From contig OX377201.1 of NCBI GenBank assembly GCA_947396885.1, positions 7,550,934 to 7,614,933 of the forward strand: a stretch of DNA of 64,000 bases. The letters are read 5' to 3'. A program made the translations under genes and the position numbers. Below the pieces are notes generated by a model, which saw only the letters and a list, made by a program, of their open reading frames with translations, had not been told where the DNA came from and made no database searches. Positions 1 to 9,490 of this stretch are shown here, one piece after another. The stretch is from Heligmosomoides polygyrus polygyrus (lineage: Eukaryota; Nematoda; Chromadorea; Rhabditida; Heligmosomidae). Position 1 is the first letter of the stretch. Every line of letters begins with the position of its first letter.

Positions 1-638
1 TGTAGCTGAAAATGGGTCCTTTACCATAATAGGAAGCGGGAATTTGTCTGGGTAGATAAGTACGCTCCAACATCCTTTCCTAAACCCAACCTTCGCCATG
101 AAAAGTTATGCTTACTTTGTGGTGATGTTGTAAAGGTGTAATCTGATATTTTTTAACCTGGTCCGGCAGCCACAGCAGAGAATTACTGCCGTGGCTTAGA
201 CCACATGTATGAGAAGTTACAAAAATTGTGAGTGGTGAGCAGAGGAGGACCGCTCATGTTGCAGGACAACGCAGGACCACACATACCTCACAAATCACTC
301 GGCAAAATTGACCCATTCAGGTGTCGATCTTCTCCCTTACCCTTCACATTTTCCCAACCACTTCCCCACTGTCTATCGCTTTTTCCGAACTCTTGATTTT
401 CATTTGCGCCAGGAACAGTTCACTAATTTGGCCGATGCTGAATGTGCCCTCCTCTATTTCGTGTATTTTTGTGATCTTAGTTATTATCATAAAGGAATAG
501 ATGCATTACCTCTTCGTTGGCAAAAATGTATGGATTCTGGTGATTCTTACCTTGATTAGTGACGTTGTGTGTGGGCTGAATTATAGCAGTTTGAAGTAAA
601 CGGTCCGTTTCGGCGATTAATTTTGCGACAGCCTAATA
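1..638 (+). mobile_element. Mariner transposon, 3' part with decayed transposase
   Basis: This is the C-terminal half of a mariner (DD34D) transposase, cut by the window edge. Frame 1 reads KWVLYHNRKREFVWVDK, then FPKPNLRHEK, then after stops LMLQDNAGPH, which holds the second catalytic Asp. A frame change near 300 leads into a stretch ending RWQKCMDSGDSYLD (308-559), typical of the mariner C-terminus. The third catalytic Asp of the usual PTDYHFF is Val here (PTVYRFF). Two in-frame stops and the frameshift make it inactive. The right terminal repeat ends at 638 (GACAGCCTAATA). The left end lies outside the window. Confidence 0.85.
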
Positions 639-639
639 G

Positions 640-2329
640 TTGAAGGTCCGAATCAAGTGTTCGCCTCTATTTGTCTCTGGGGCGATCGCGATCTCTGCTA
701 CCACCTTTAGGAATCCACCACATGATCAGGGGAGAGAGTCAGTGCTCGGGCATTCGTACGAGGTGTTCTGCGAGGCGCAGTCTTCTTCGTGCGATTAATG
801 TGGAGGAACCATTTGATCTGCTCCGGTCTAGGACTTCGCTGTTGGTCACGCGGTTTCTGTATCGTATTCTGAATATCCGTCGAAGACATCTCTGATGGAT
901 GGCGATTAACTTCTGGTGACTCCACAGGAGCGGGCGGCAGTGCCTTCTGAAATGAGAGTGATGCCCGATTTTGTGATGTTCCTGCCTCTAGTGGATCTTT
1001 TCTTATTTCACTAGGGCTGGCTGCCATTTAATAGACCTGTATTCTACGGAGGCATTCTTCCAATTCTTTTTTGTAATCATAATTTTGACTTTATTAAAAG
1101 GAAAAATTTGAAGAATGAGACTCTAGTTCCTTTCAGCACCAGAACTTAACTTTTTATGTTAAAAAAAGATGTCCTATATGGGTAATGTTGAGCTTACCAA
1201 CTGCGAAGTTACTAAACTTCTAAATCTGGAGATCTAAAGGTATTCGTAATATTATGCTGATAGAGGAAACTGTCATTCGCTCCTAGAAATGAGATCTACT
1301 TAATTTCCGTTCAGTTTGTAAGCGACTACAATCGCCATTCCATTTTTTTCCTCGGCAACAAGGCCACCTTGAACGGTACGCATAGAAAATTTTACTTAAG
1401 TTTGACGAACTGGAGTTATGGAGATCGAGTAGACCCAGCTCTTTTTTGATCGTGCTATTTTACTGAAGTTTCTCCTTGCTTGTTTGTTTGTGCTGATCTA
1501 ATTCTATTTCGCGTCTGCCTTTTGCAACGTAATAAACATAAACCTTAGAGTTCATGTTTCCATTTTGCCTACCCGGCCAGTTTAGAGCACCTGCGTGCTG
1601 TAGTATTTGGCTATGCCGCGATCTCGGGCCCTTAGGATGATGCACGAGGTTAACGTTCAACGGTCCCCTGATATAGCAGCGCTTTGTGAAGTGGAGTATT
1701 CCTTTTTTATCAAATCAGCAGATTTTCAGGGCCAGTGGCTATCAAGTTAAAGGTTCATGACGCCATACCTGATGAATCCTATGAAGTACCTGTTCCTATG
1801 TTCTAGACTAAGCTCAGTATGCATCTTTATTAAGAAGGCAACTGTAATGGATGATAAGCAAAGGGAGGTAAAAAGGAAGGGAGGAGAGGGCAGGCAAGCC
1901 CTTTCCAGGCTGCTGACGACGACCGGGGCGAAGTAGACGTGACTGAGATAGCAAGTGGCTGCCATCTCTAGTAGGTCTTCGCTATGAATGGCAGGGGCGT
2001 TGGCTTCGAGGGAGCAGATTGGGTACAACCTGACATGCCCAATGTAGTAGCTTTAGTTATTATAGCTTAAAAACTTAAAGAGGTGCTACCATACACCCGC
2101 GCTGGAATGACACTGTCAGTTGCGCTGGAGCACATTGTCGTGGAACAGTCTGTAGTTAGTTGCCCTTCCAAAGCTCAGTTTGCATGCATATTCACGCTTC
2201 CATTATTGACTGTGTTTCAGTTGTCTATATTGACTAGAATATAGGATTGTTGGGCTTATTGAGCTGGTCTGGCCAATACCTGACTGGATAGAAGAAAATA
2301 GATGATTGCAGTTACCAATTTTTACTTCT
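640..2329. other. No recognisable gene or repeat family
   Basis: Only short frames without family motifs were seen (the longest is 106 codons, minus strand, 707-1027, Pro/Ser-rich). Nothing here matches the repeat families found elsewhere in the window. Confidence 0.4.
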
Positions 2330-2444
2330 TCTTTAGTTGCTGTTCAGTTCCTATCGCCGGATTTAAATATTATCGTGCTTAGTTTTGTATTTTCCATCAT
2401 CTGTGTTTGGGCGCACGTGTAGTGCATTAAATAAATAAATAAAC
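2330..2444 (+). repeat. Non-LTR retrotransposon 3' end with (TAAA)n tail
   Basis: The region ends in a TAAATAAATAAATAAA tract directly after GTGCAT. Similar T-rich 3' regions closing in (TAAA)n occur near 5.1, 28.3, 38.7, 42.3 and 45.0 kb. This fits 5'-truncated LINE insertions; no coding remains here. Confidence 0.5.
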
Positions 2445-2451
2445 ATGACCG

Positions 2452-2625
2452 ATCAAACGGCGCCGGTGGTGTAAAGGCGTAGAGCATTCCCGCCCGGTCA
2501 GAGGGAGGTGCGGGTTCGAGTCCCGCCTGAAGCTAGAAGTTTTGATCGCAACAAAACATCGTTATGACAGCTTACAACCTCGATGGCAGCCACTTGAGGC
2601 TTAAAGAAACTGATTTGAATAATAA
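2452..2625 (+). repeat. TLR element: tRNA-derived SINE, solo copy
   Basis: A tRNA-like head starts at 2459 (GGCGCCGGTGGTGTAAAGG). It carries an A-box-like segment and a perfect B box (GGTTCGAGTCC near 2514), and is followed by a roughly 90-bp tail (AGAAGTTTTGATCGCAACAA ... TTAAAGAAACTGATTT). The T arm GCGGG/CCCGC is intact, but the acceptor end is damaged (CCTGAAGC instead of CCTGGCGC), and the anticodon arm in the family is not canonical, so this is a SINE head and not a functional tRNA. Related copies lie at 10.6, 29.1-30.5, 51.6 and 54.4-54.7 kb. Confidence 0.75.
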
Positions 2626-2663
2626 ACGTAAACTTTTTATGCTAACGCGCAACCATACAAACA

Positions 2664-2810
2664 GGGGCCTCATTCATCAACGACGAAACCCGCGGGTATG
2701 CGAGCTACATATAAGGGGTAGAGATACCCACGATGAAGCACTCACCTCTATCCCTAATCTTATCTCTAACCCTTATATCCGTGGGTTTAATTGTTGATGA
2801 ATCCGACCCC
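2664..2810. repeat. Small MITE with imperfect terminal inverted repeats
   Basis: Left arm GGGGCCTCATTCATCAACGA pairs with right arm TTGTTGATGAATCCGACCCC, and an inner pair AAACCCGCGG / CCGTGGGTTT extends the stem. One end of the same family (GGATTCATCAACAATTAAAC) recurs at 44991. Confidence 0.6.
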
Positions 2811-3019
2811 GGGTGTGCAGAGGGCGATGTAGCGAATCGTTCCAAGATAAGTTTAAAAAAGGTTTAAAATAGTACGAACTTGAACCACAACATCTTTGGG
2901 GAACAAAGAATAGATAAATTACAAACCAATCGGAGGGTGAGGTTAAATCAGCGTATCACTGTTTGGCTCAAAAGAATCTAATATCTAAGATCTAGGAATG
3001 GAACGAAATCAAGTAAGAG

Positions 3020-3327
3020 ATAAGGATAAGGATAAAGGATAAAGGACGGCGTTAATAATCTCTTTTGAGATGCGCCACGCAATCTACTGCTACGGGATAT
3101 AGTGGAGGCGATTTGAATGCGTATTTAGCCATACAATGACTTGCGGTGGCCAGCCGATAAACAAGTCAGCGCTCTATCCTTCCCAGACAAGTCTGGTACC
3201 AATTCACCGACCCCGGAGGGATGGAAGGCTTGGTTGGCCTGGGCGGGAAATCCGAACAAGGAACCTGGTATCGGGTGCACGCGACAGTCGGCGCCTCGTC
3301 CGACTGCGCTACCCGCGCCCTAAGTAT
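3020..3327 (-). repeat. SINE-1, near full length
   Basis: Head at the right (TAGCGCAGTCGG complement near 3305) and GGATAAAGGATAAAGG tail at the left. The flanks GTAAGAGATA (3013-3022) and GTAAGAGATA (3328-3337) look like the target-site duplication. The long minus-to-head frame is shared by all copies and is not a gene. Confidence 0.85.
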
Positions 3328-3567
3328 GTAAGAGATAGGAAAAGTGAAACACAGGGAAGAGACAACCGCGTAGACCCTATAGGGGTAACAACTGATCAGG
3401 ATCCATACGCAGCTTCAGCGTGACGAGTTGTTGGAGAGTCTTCAAGGGTCAATTTCAAGCGTTCACACAGCGGAGTATGCGCTTTCTTCTTTTCTCACTC
3501 TTCTCGACCGCTGAAGTAGGTGGGCTCTTCGTGCTAGATGGCGAAGTCATGGTTTGATCTATGGTGG

Positions 3568-3852
3568 AAGGATAAAAAGGTAAATGACGGCGTTACTATA
3601 TCCCTTCTATGATGCGCCACGCATTCTACTTCTATAGGATGTCGTTTGAATGCGTTTTGGCCATACAACCACTTGGGGTGGCTAGCCGATGAATAAATCT
3701 GCGCTTTACTGTTCCTAGACAAGTCCGGTACAAATTCACCGATCCCGGAGCGCCGGAAGCCTTGGCTGACCTGGGGTGTAAATTCAAACAAGGAACCTTC
3801 GATCAGGTGCACGTGACAGTCGACACATCCTCCGACTGCGCTGCATGCGCCC
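3568..3852 (-). repeat. SINE-1, diverged copy
   Basis: It aligns along most of the SINE-1 unit (GATGCGCCACGCATTCTACT near the tail, TCCGACTGCGCT near the head) with many substitutions. It lies 240 bp from the previous copy in the same orientation. Confidence 0.8.
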
Positions 3853-3889
3853 GTAATATAACGTTGGTATGTTTTATCTGATATCTGGT

Positions 3890-4088
3890 AACACAGTCGG
3901 AGGAGGCGCCGGGTGATTCCAGGATCCTGCTTCGGGTTTTTCGTCTAGCTCAGTAGAGCCCTAAGTTTCTCCATGGACAAAGACGCTGACTTGTCCATCT
4001 ACTAGCGCCTGCAAGTTACTGTATAGGCTAAATACGCTTTCAAATCACCTGCACGACGTTTAGAAGTACAACGCGTGGCGCATCCAAT
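3890..4088 (+). repeat. SINE-1, internally deleted copy
   Basis: Head piece CAGTCGGAGGAGGCGCCGGG, then a rearranged middle, then the 3' part GACTTGTCCAT ... GCGTGGCGCATCC. The B-box area is lost. Confidence 0.7.
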
Positions 4089-5134
4089 CTTCGCGCGTTA
4101 TCTATATCCATTTTGTCTTCTTAATGCTAGGTTTAGTGAGGAAATTTCTATCGGATCTCGCAGTTATGTTGAAGAAGATTTAACCCAGCTCAGAAGGGTC
4201 CTTTCTATTCAGGCTAGACCAACCTTTGCTTTCCGTATCTCTGGCACTGTCTCTCATATTCATTGCTCTTTTTTATTCACTTATCTGCCTTTAAATTTTT
4301 TCACTATACGTCGCCTCATCAGAAGAATTCCGTCCGTTTTTCATTTCGTTCCCGCTTTTTCTTGCCAGTTGCCTGCATTGAAATATGTGTCTCATCATCC
4401 AAATATCTCACCTTCCAAATTTTGTTTGTTTGACGGTGGACACCCCTCCATAATCTGTCGAGATCGTGCACTATCAAAAGTGTTAGAGATATTACAGAAA
4501 TATATTTTGCTATGGCCTTCCTGAGGGCGCGTGAAGCGCAGTCGGAGGAGGCGCCGGCTGTCGCCTGCACCTGATATCAGGTTCCTGATAGGATTTCCCG
4601 CCCAGGCCAACCAAGCATTCCATCCCTCCGGGGTCGGTGAATTGGTGCCAGACTTGTCTGGGAAGGATAAAGCGCTGACTTGTTCATCGGCAGGCCTCCG
4701 AAATTCACTGTATGGTCAAATACGAATGCAAATCGCCTCCACGACATTCCGTAGGAGTAGAATGCGTGGCGCACCCCAAAGGGGATTGAATAACCTTTAT
4801 CCTTATGACCTTCCTCCGTTTTTGAAGGCTTTTGTAAACTATCTTTTTGATTATAAAAAGACAAAGCAGGGCTACTCTTCTATTATACAAAACAAGCAGT
4901 TGTTGCGGAACCTCTTAGGGCAGGACACCTAGGGCCTATTCAAAAAAATTCAAGTTGCAATCCGTGCTTTTCATTTTCTCTTTATTATTTTATGAGCTTT
5001 CTCCTGAGCTTTCAGATTGGTTAGTAGTTTGCCACATTAATAGTTCATTGCTGTCTTTCCGTTCTAATGATGTTTTTAATGCTTTGTATTGGGCGCTATC
5101 ATGCGCTTAAATGAATAAAGAATAATTAATTAAT
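4089..5134 (+). other. Possible LINE 3' terminal region
   Basis: A 149-codon frame (4075-4524) contains LPLNFFTIRRLIRRIPSVF, which resembles the C-terminal region of CR1-type LINE proteins. After the SINE at 4523-4803 the sequence runs through T-rich DNA to an AT-rich tail (TTAAATGAATAAAG, 5107-5134), like the other LINE 3' ends here. The match is weak. Confidence 0.3.
4523..4803 (+). repeat. SINE-1, full length with target-site duplication
   Basis: A complete copy from GAGGGCGCGTGAAGCGCAGT to the TTTATCCT tail. It is bracketed by TATGGCCTTCCT (4511-4522) and TATGACCTTCCT (4804-4815), a 12-bp duplication with one mismatch. This is good evidence for L1-like target-primed insertion. Confidence 0.9.
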
Positions 5135-5140
5135 TGAACA

Positions 5141-6702
5141 TTTTTGCGTTAATTTGGGTACTTAAAATCAAACTGGACACTTCTAAGCAGGCTCGACAAA
5201 ACCTTCTAAAATCAAACGTAACATCTTCAAAGCCAAAGTGAGCGTCTTCCAAATTGAACTAGAGTCTTTCTAAAAGGATTAGGATTATTAGTCAATTTTT
5301 GACTGAAAAACTTAGTACGACTTTCTTTGAAATTTGTTCATTTATGTGCCCTAAACGTGATCGCATTGTTTGAAATCTTGTTTTTTGTACCTTGATAGAA
5401 AATAAAGTAAAAATTATTTTAAAGCACAAAGAAGCATATTTTCAGTGCTCAAACGGAAATTGCGCCATGCACTCATCTAGAACGTGGCGATTTTCACTTG
5501 GTTGATAGTAAAAATTCTGCTCGCGTGGAGTTACACCCACGTCAACTGACCAGTAACAACAGCAAAAGTTTTTAGAAAACACCAAAATCCTCACTTTGCT
5601 CTTTCAATTAAGCGGTATTTATACCTTCAATCTAAATGAATCGCAGAGTAAGTAAAGCGCGCTGCGCGATCTCCTCTTTTAAAACGCTCAAGAATTGCTG
5701 CATTTTTGTACCTTAGAATAGGATTTAGATCATTATTGTTTAATTATTAGTTTCATAAAATTTCAAACAATGAACTGACTTATTGGGACAACTGAATTAG
5801 AAAATTTCAGAAAACGTTACACCAATTTTTTCATAGACAAGAATTTCATCGCCTCCTTGGAAAGCTTTTCTCTATAACAGTTTAATCCGGAAGCCGCTCA
5901 TTTTGATTTAGAAGATTTTCAATTTGGTTTCAGAAGCTCAAGCTTGATTAATAGAGTGTTCGAATCTATCCTAATCGGAGGGGGCATGCAGAAATTTGCA
6001 TTTGCCATCCCCTGCTTAGGTTTCTATGAAATGTTCGGCTGCTCTTCCGTCATGCGAAGGCTTTCTATTTAAATTCATGGGACGCACGTATTTGACACTT
6101 TACGGTTGCCCTTCCCCTCCCGAATAGGATAGATTTTAGTGTCAAATTTGATTTGAAAACTCTCAATTTGACGCGAAAATGGTATCTACACTTTCTTACC
6201 ATGACACGCTCGACTACAAACTGTTTTATCATTGGTCACTACCACTATCACTCGCAACCCAGCGATGGTCTAAGTTTTACATGGTCTTTGGACTAAATCC
6301 TTTAATTTTTGTTTTCAGCCAAGTGAAAATCGAAACGTCCTAGATGAGCATGGCGCGATCTCTTTTGTAGCACTAAAAAATGTTCTGTCTTTCTGTGCTT
6401 TAAAATAAATTTTACCTTATTCTTTATTGAACAATAAAAGATGTGAAATTTCAATCAGTGGGTTCACTTTTGAGGAACACGAAGAAATTTTGAAGAAAAG
6501 AATTTTTTTGAAGAAATTTCATAGAAAGTCCTACTAAATTTTTCAGACAAAAATTATCCTATTCTTTTTGGAACGTCTCTAGTTTAATCTGGAAGGCGCT
6601 CACTTTGGCTTAGATGATGTTAAGCTTAATTTCAAAAAATTAGCGTCAAGTCTGCTTAGAGAAAGGTAAATTTGATTTTAAGTACCCAAAATGACGCTAA
6701 AA
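5141..6702. mobile_element. FB-B foldback element
   Basis: The left end (TTGGGTACTTAAAATCAAA) is matched inverted at the right end (TTTGATTTTAAGTACCCAAA), and pairing continues inward for several hundred bases with interruptions. The arms hold short repeated phrases such as CAAACTGGACACTTCT, also found in the copies at 14.3, 27.0, 53.1 and 61.5 kb. No transposase frame is present, so it is non-autonomous. A smaller palindromic element sits at its centre. Confidence 0.7.
5955..6143. repeat. Palindromic MITE inside the FB-B centre
   Basis: GAATCTATCCTAATCGGAGG at the left is matched inverted by CCTCCCGAATAGGATAGATT at the right. A related pair (GAATCTATCCTAGTCGGAGG and CCACCCGACTAGGAAAGAT) brackets 25.43-26.06 kb, so this is a separate family nested here. 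Confidence 0.5.
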
Positions 6703-6837
6703 TATTTAATTATTTATTTGTTCAAAATAAAGTATATAATAGTTAATGCCTAATAAAAACAGTCGTGTTCTCTTATGGATTGCTAATTATGTTGTCCTAG
6801 CTATTTGCGTTGGCCTGAATCCGTGCCCATTTTTCTA

Positions 6838-6931
6838 GTTCAAATTACCTCCTCGATATCCCGCGGAAGTAGAAGGCGTGGCGCATCGTCTCAAATCGGG
6901 ACTGATTATCGTCGTCCTTTATCCTTATCTC
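6838..6931 (+). repeat. SINE-1 3' fragment
   Basis: Only the last third of the unit is present (CAAATTACCTCCTCGATATC, GGCGTGGCGCATC, GTCCTTTATCCTTATC). Confidence 0.8.
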
Positions 6932-7898
6932 ATGTACCTCCATAGATCTGGTGGTCAGCTACAAGTGAATTCGCACATTTTTCCTCCTCTCCTTTCGTGC
7001 TTTGGCCGTTAAATCGTGCTTTCCTATGCCGATCGATTATCGATTTTCTAACTGCCTATTGATTTTTCGATTTGTGATTGTCTTTCAGTGATGGAGAACC
7101 GCAATAAGATCCCACCATTTCGATGGTTCTCTGACGACGTCGCGTTCAGCAAACCTCACACTCACATGCGGCTACTCACTCTTCAGCGATGCAAAACATT
7201 GGAGTGCATATTGCGGTAGGTTTCGCGTCATCTTTTTCCCAGGCTGGTTTTTGGTATCCTTGCCTTACTCGCCACGAATTCCGATGTTCCTGCCTTCCTG
7301 TGAAGCTGCGTGTGGGTAAAGGAAGGGAGATTTGGACTCCTAGTCGGGTGGACCATCACTTGCGAACAAAGGCCAACTCGTAGGCCAGTTCACTGCATTT
7401 CTCTTTGTGAACTAGTTTGCTCCCAGTTTTGATGTCGTTGTCAAAGAGTCGGATGGGAGAGCCCCCCCCCTACCAACTAGGATATATCTGGAGGTTTTAT
7501 CGTTCAGCAAAGCTAGCCAGTTGCTACATATTCCGGCAGAATCGTTTTATACTTTCTTATTCAAAGAAATGTGTGAAATTTCTCTCATCTAACGGATTTT
7601 GTCTACTTCTTTAAAGTTTTCTTCTCTTCATCCTTATCTTCCCTTGAACTACTCCATTTCTTCGTTAATATTTCCTCAGATCTTTTTTACAGAACCGCTG
7701 CAAAGCACGTTCAAACTGACACTTATTCCTTCTCAGTAGTTTGAAATTAGGTAGCGAAGGTTTCCGTCGCCCCTCTCATGGTGCTTTGAAAATTTGCGCC
7801 TTCGTTGAAGTATTTACCACTCGACATATATATTAATATGTTAAACGTTCCATGTTCGACTGTCGTTGAATCTTGGCATGTTTTTTCTTTGTGGTGTA
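6932..7898. other. No recognisable gene
   Basis: Only frames of 85 codons or less without motifs. A 10-base C run lies near 7462. Confidence 0.4.
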
Positions 7899-8943
7899 GG
7901 ATCTCGAATAAAGCTGTTGAGCCTGGTATACTTCTTTATTCGGCTTACGTTTCGGCGTTATCCCCTTCTTCAGAGCCTGTAGAAGACAAAAGGAGTTGGG
8001 GAAATTACCCGCCTAATGATCACTTCAAGTTACAGAAGCTCCAGGTGCAAGTGGTAGATTGAAACGAAAAGGGGAGTAAGGCAACCCGACTGACCTTATG
8101 AGACAGCCGAGAGACTGCTAAGTCACCTCGGATGGAGAAAGACGTGGATGAATGAGACTGTCCTTTCGGGCCACATCTTCCTTCTGGTTGGCGTCCTCCT
8201 TGGTGAAGCCCACAGAGGTTGGCAAATGGAGCCAGCTCCTGGATAATGGTCACCCGCTCCTCTTCTCTGTTAATTGCGGGGTTCTTGAACGCAATCCACA
8301 ACGGGGTCTTCCGCGCTGCGATATCGGACTCTCGTGCTAAGATCGTCACCTCCACCCCAATCGCTGTGCCATTGCGGATTCGCAGTCTGTGATCTCCCAA
8401 GGGAGTAGAGACCTTGCACTTATTCAACCTATCCGCATGTTCTTTCACCCTGACCCAAAGAGGTCTCGCCGATGTATTCTTCCTTGGATTTGGTGCAAGT
8501 AATGAGATGCACCGTACCAAACACAATGGAGTCACCTTCCCTACCGTACGGACAGACCATGCAAGACGACGTTGTGCAGAGAAGGGTCCTAACAAGTCGA
8601 TTCTTGAGATTAGGCGGGAGAATGTCAATGACGCTTACAAGGTCGTCTAATTCCGCCCTGCGAACACAGTCCCGTACTTGGTGCTCAGTACATCCGTGAT
8701 AAAGGGCTCCGAAAAGGAAATTTTGTAACCTTCTTCTCGAGCAGAGTGCATTGGGGCTGTTGATGGTTCACGGCCTCTTCTAGGCATGCTTTCCGGCACA
8801 TTTCCAATAGTTAACAACGCAATGTGGGATGCTATCGCCATTGACGAAGACTTCAAGTAGTCGTTGGAAGATACCAAGGCAGCAGTACGGAACATCCTCT
8901 GAACAGTGGTTCTTTTAGTACTGCGTGGATTGAAACCCCGCAA
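7899..8943 (-). pseudogene. Penelope-like element, 3' part (copy A): RT end plus GIY-YIG
   Basis: Minus-strand reading from 8943 gives the region after the RT palm (KRTTVQRMFRTAALVSSNDY, then PFITDVLSTKYG), then a GIY-YIG endonuclease. The nuclease reads TVHLITCTKSKEEYIGET, then in a second frame RPLWVRVKEHADRLNKCK, STPLGDHRLRIRNGTAIGVE, VTILARESDIAARKT and NREEERVTIIQELAPF. The YIG motif and the Arg of RVKEH are visible. In copy 38.8 kb the Glu follows as TLEA; here it reads TPLW, so the catalytic Glu is lost. A frameshift lies between YIGET and RPLWV. The 3' region holds a hammerhead-like motif (7942-7977). It joins copy B head-to-head at about 8943. PLEs encode a telomerase-like RT and a GIY-YIG nuclease; this copy is a pseudogene. 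Confidence 0.75.
7942..7977 (-). ncRNA. Hammerhead-ribozyme-like motif, slightly damaged
   Basis: Minus strand: GGCT, CTGAAGA core, an extra A, stem II GGGG-ATAA-CGCC (one G-G clash), GAAA, CGTA, AGCC. GGCT and AGCC form stem I; ACGT is self-complementary and could form stem III only between two molecules. Confidence 0.6.
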
Positions 8944-9147
8944 TTAACAGAAAAGAGGAGCGGGTGGCCGTTATCCAGGAGCCGGCTCCATTCGCCGACC
9001 TCTGTGGGCTTCACCCAGGAGGACGCCAACCAGAAGGTCGCTCAAGATGGGGCCCGAAGGGAGAGTCTCATTCATCCACGTCTTTCTCCATCTGAGGGTA
9101 ACTTAGCAGTCTCTCGGCTGTCTCATAAGGTCAGCCAGGTTGCCTTA

Positions 9148-9290
9148 AGGCCCCCACACACTTCTGCGGCAACGCCGCTCGCCGCTATGGTTAAGGATAG
9201 GGCAGGGACGCCGCCGGTGGCAGGCTCTGTGTCGCTGCTCTATGATTAAGTATAGGGCCGCGGCGTTGCCGCAGAAGTATGTGGTGGCCT
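9148..9290. mobile_element. MITE with TTA target duplication (PIF/Harbinger-like)
   Basis: Terminal repeats AGGCCCCCACACACTTCTGC and the inverse of GCAGAAGTATGTGGTGGCCT. It is flanked by TTA (9145-9147) and TTA (9291-9293). Removing it restores the PLE sequence GTTGCCTTACTCCCC, which is seen intact in inverse at 8080 and 38956. GC-rich and without coding capacity. Confidence 0.85.
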
Positions 9291-9392
9291 TTACTCCCCT
9301 TTTCGTCTCATTCTACCACTTGCTCCTGGAGCTTCTATAACTTGAAATGATCCTTGGGCGGGTAATTTCCCCAACTTCTTTTGTCTTCACCA

Positions 9393-9428
9393 GGCTCTGG
9401 AGGAGGCGTTTACGCCGAAACATAAGCT
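9393..9428 (+). ncRNA. Decayed hammerhead-like motif of PLE copy B
   Basis: GGCT, CTGGAGG, AGGCG-TTTA-CGCC, GAAA, CATA, AGCT. Core A6 and A9 are changed (CTGAAGA to CTGGAGG), so it should be inactive, but stem II remains paired. Confidence 0.55.
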
Positions 9429-9490
9429 GGATAAAGAAGTATACCAATCTTGGCTCAACAGCTTCACACGAGATCCTACAGCACAATATA

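Larger units (their letters stand above)
8944..9478 (+). mobile_element. Penelope-like element copy B, 5'-truncated, inverted to copy A
   Basis: The plus strand starts in the last codons of the PLE protein (matching NREEERV ... QELAPFADLCG of copy A) and runs through the same 3' region to GAGATCCTACAG. It pairs inverted with 7899-8300 of copy A. A 143-bp MITE interrupts this arm only. The second PLE locus (62.0-63.9 kb) has the same head-to-head arrangement. Confidence 0.75.

Noticed and set aside
707..1027. A 106-codon Pro/Ser-rich minus frame as a host gene
   Set aside because: No motif, no plausible splice context and an overlapping plus frame; open length is within chance.
2459..2534. 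A functional tRNA gene
   Set aside because: B box and T arm are good, but the anticodon arm does not form a normal 5-bp stem with a 7-base loop, the acceptor end is mutated, and the unit recurs with a common 90-bp tail as a SINE.
8020..8628. A 202-codon gene on minus
   Set aside because: It is the GIY-YIG part of a frameshifted Penelope-like element; the first and last parts read outside the true frame.
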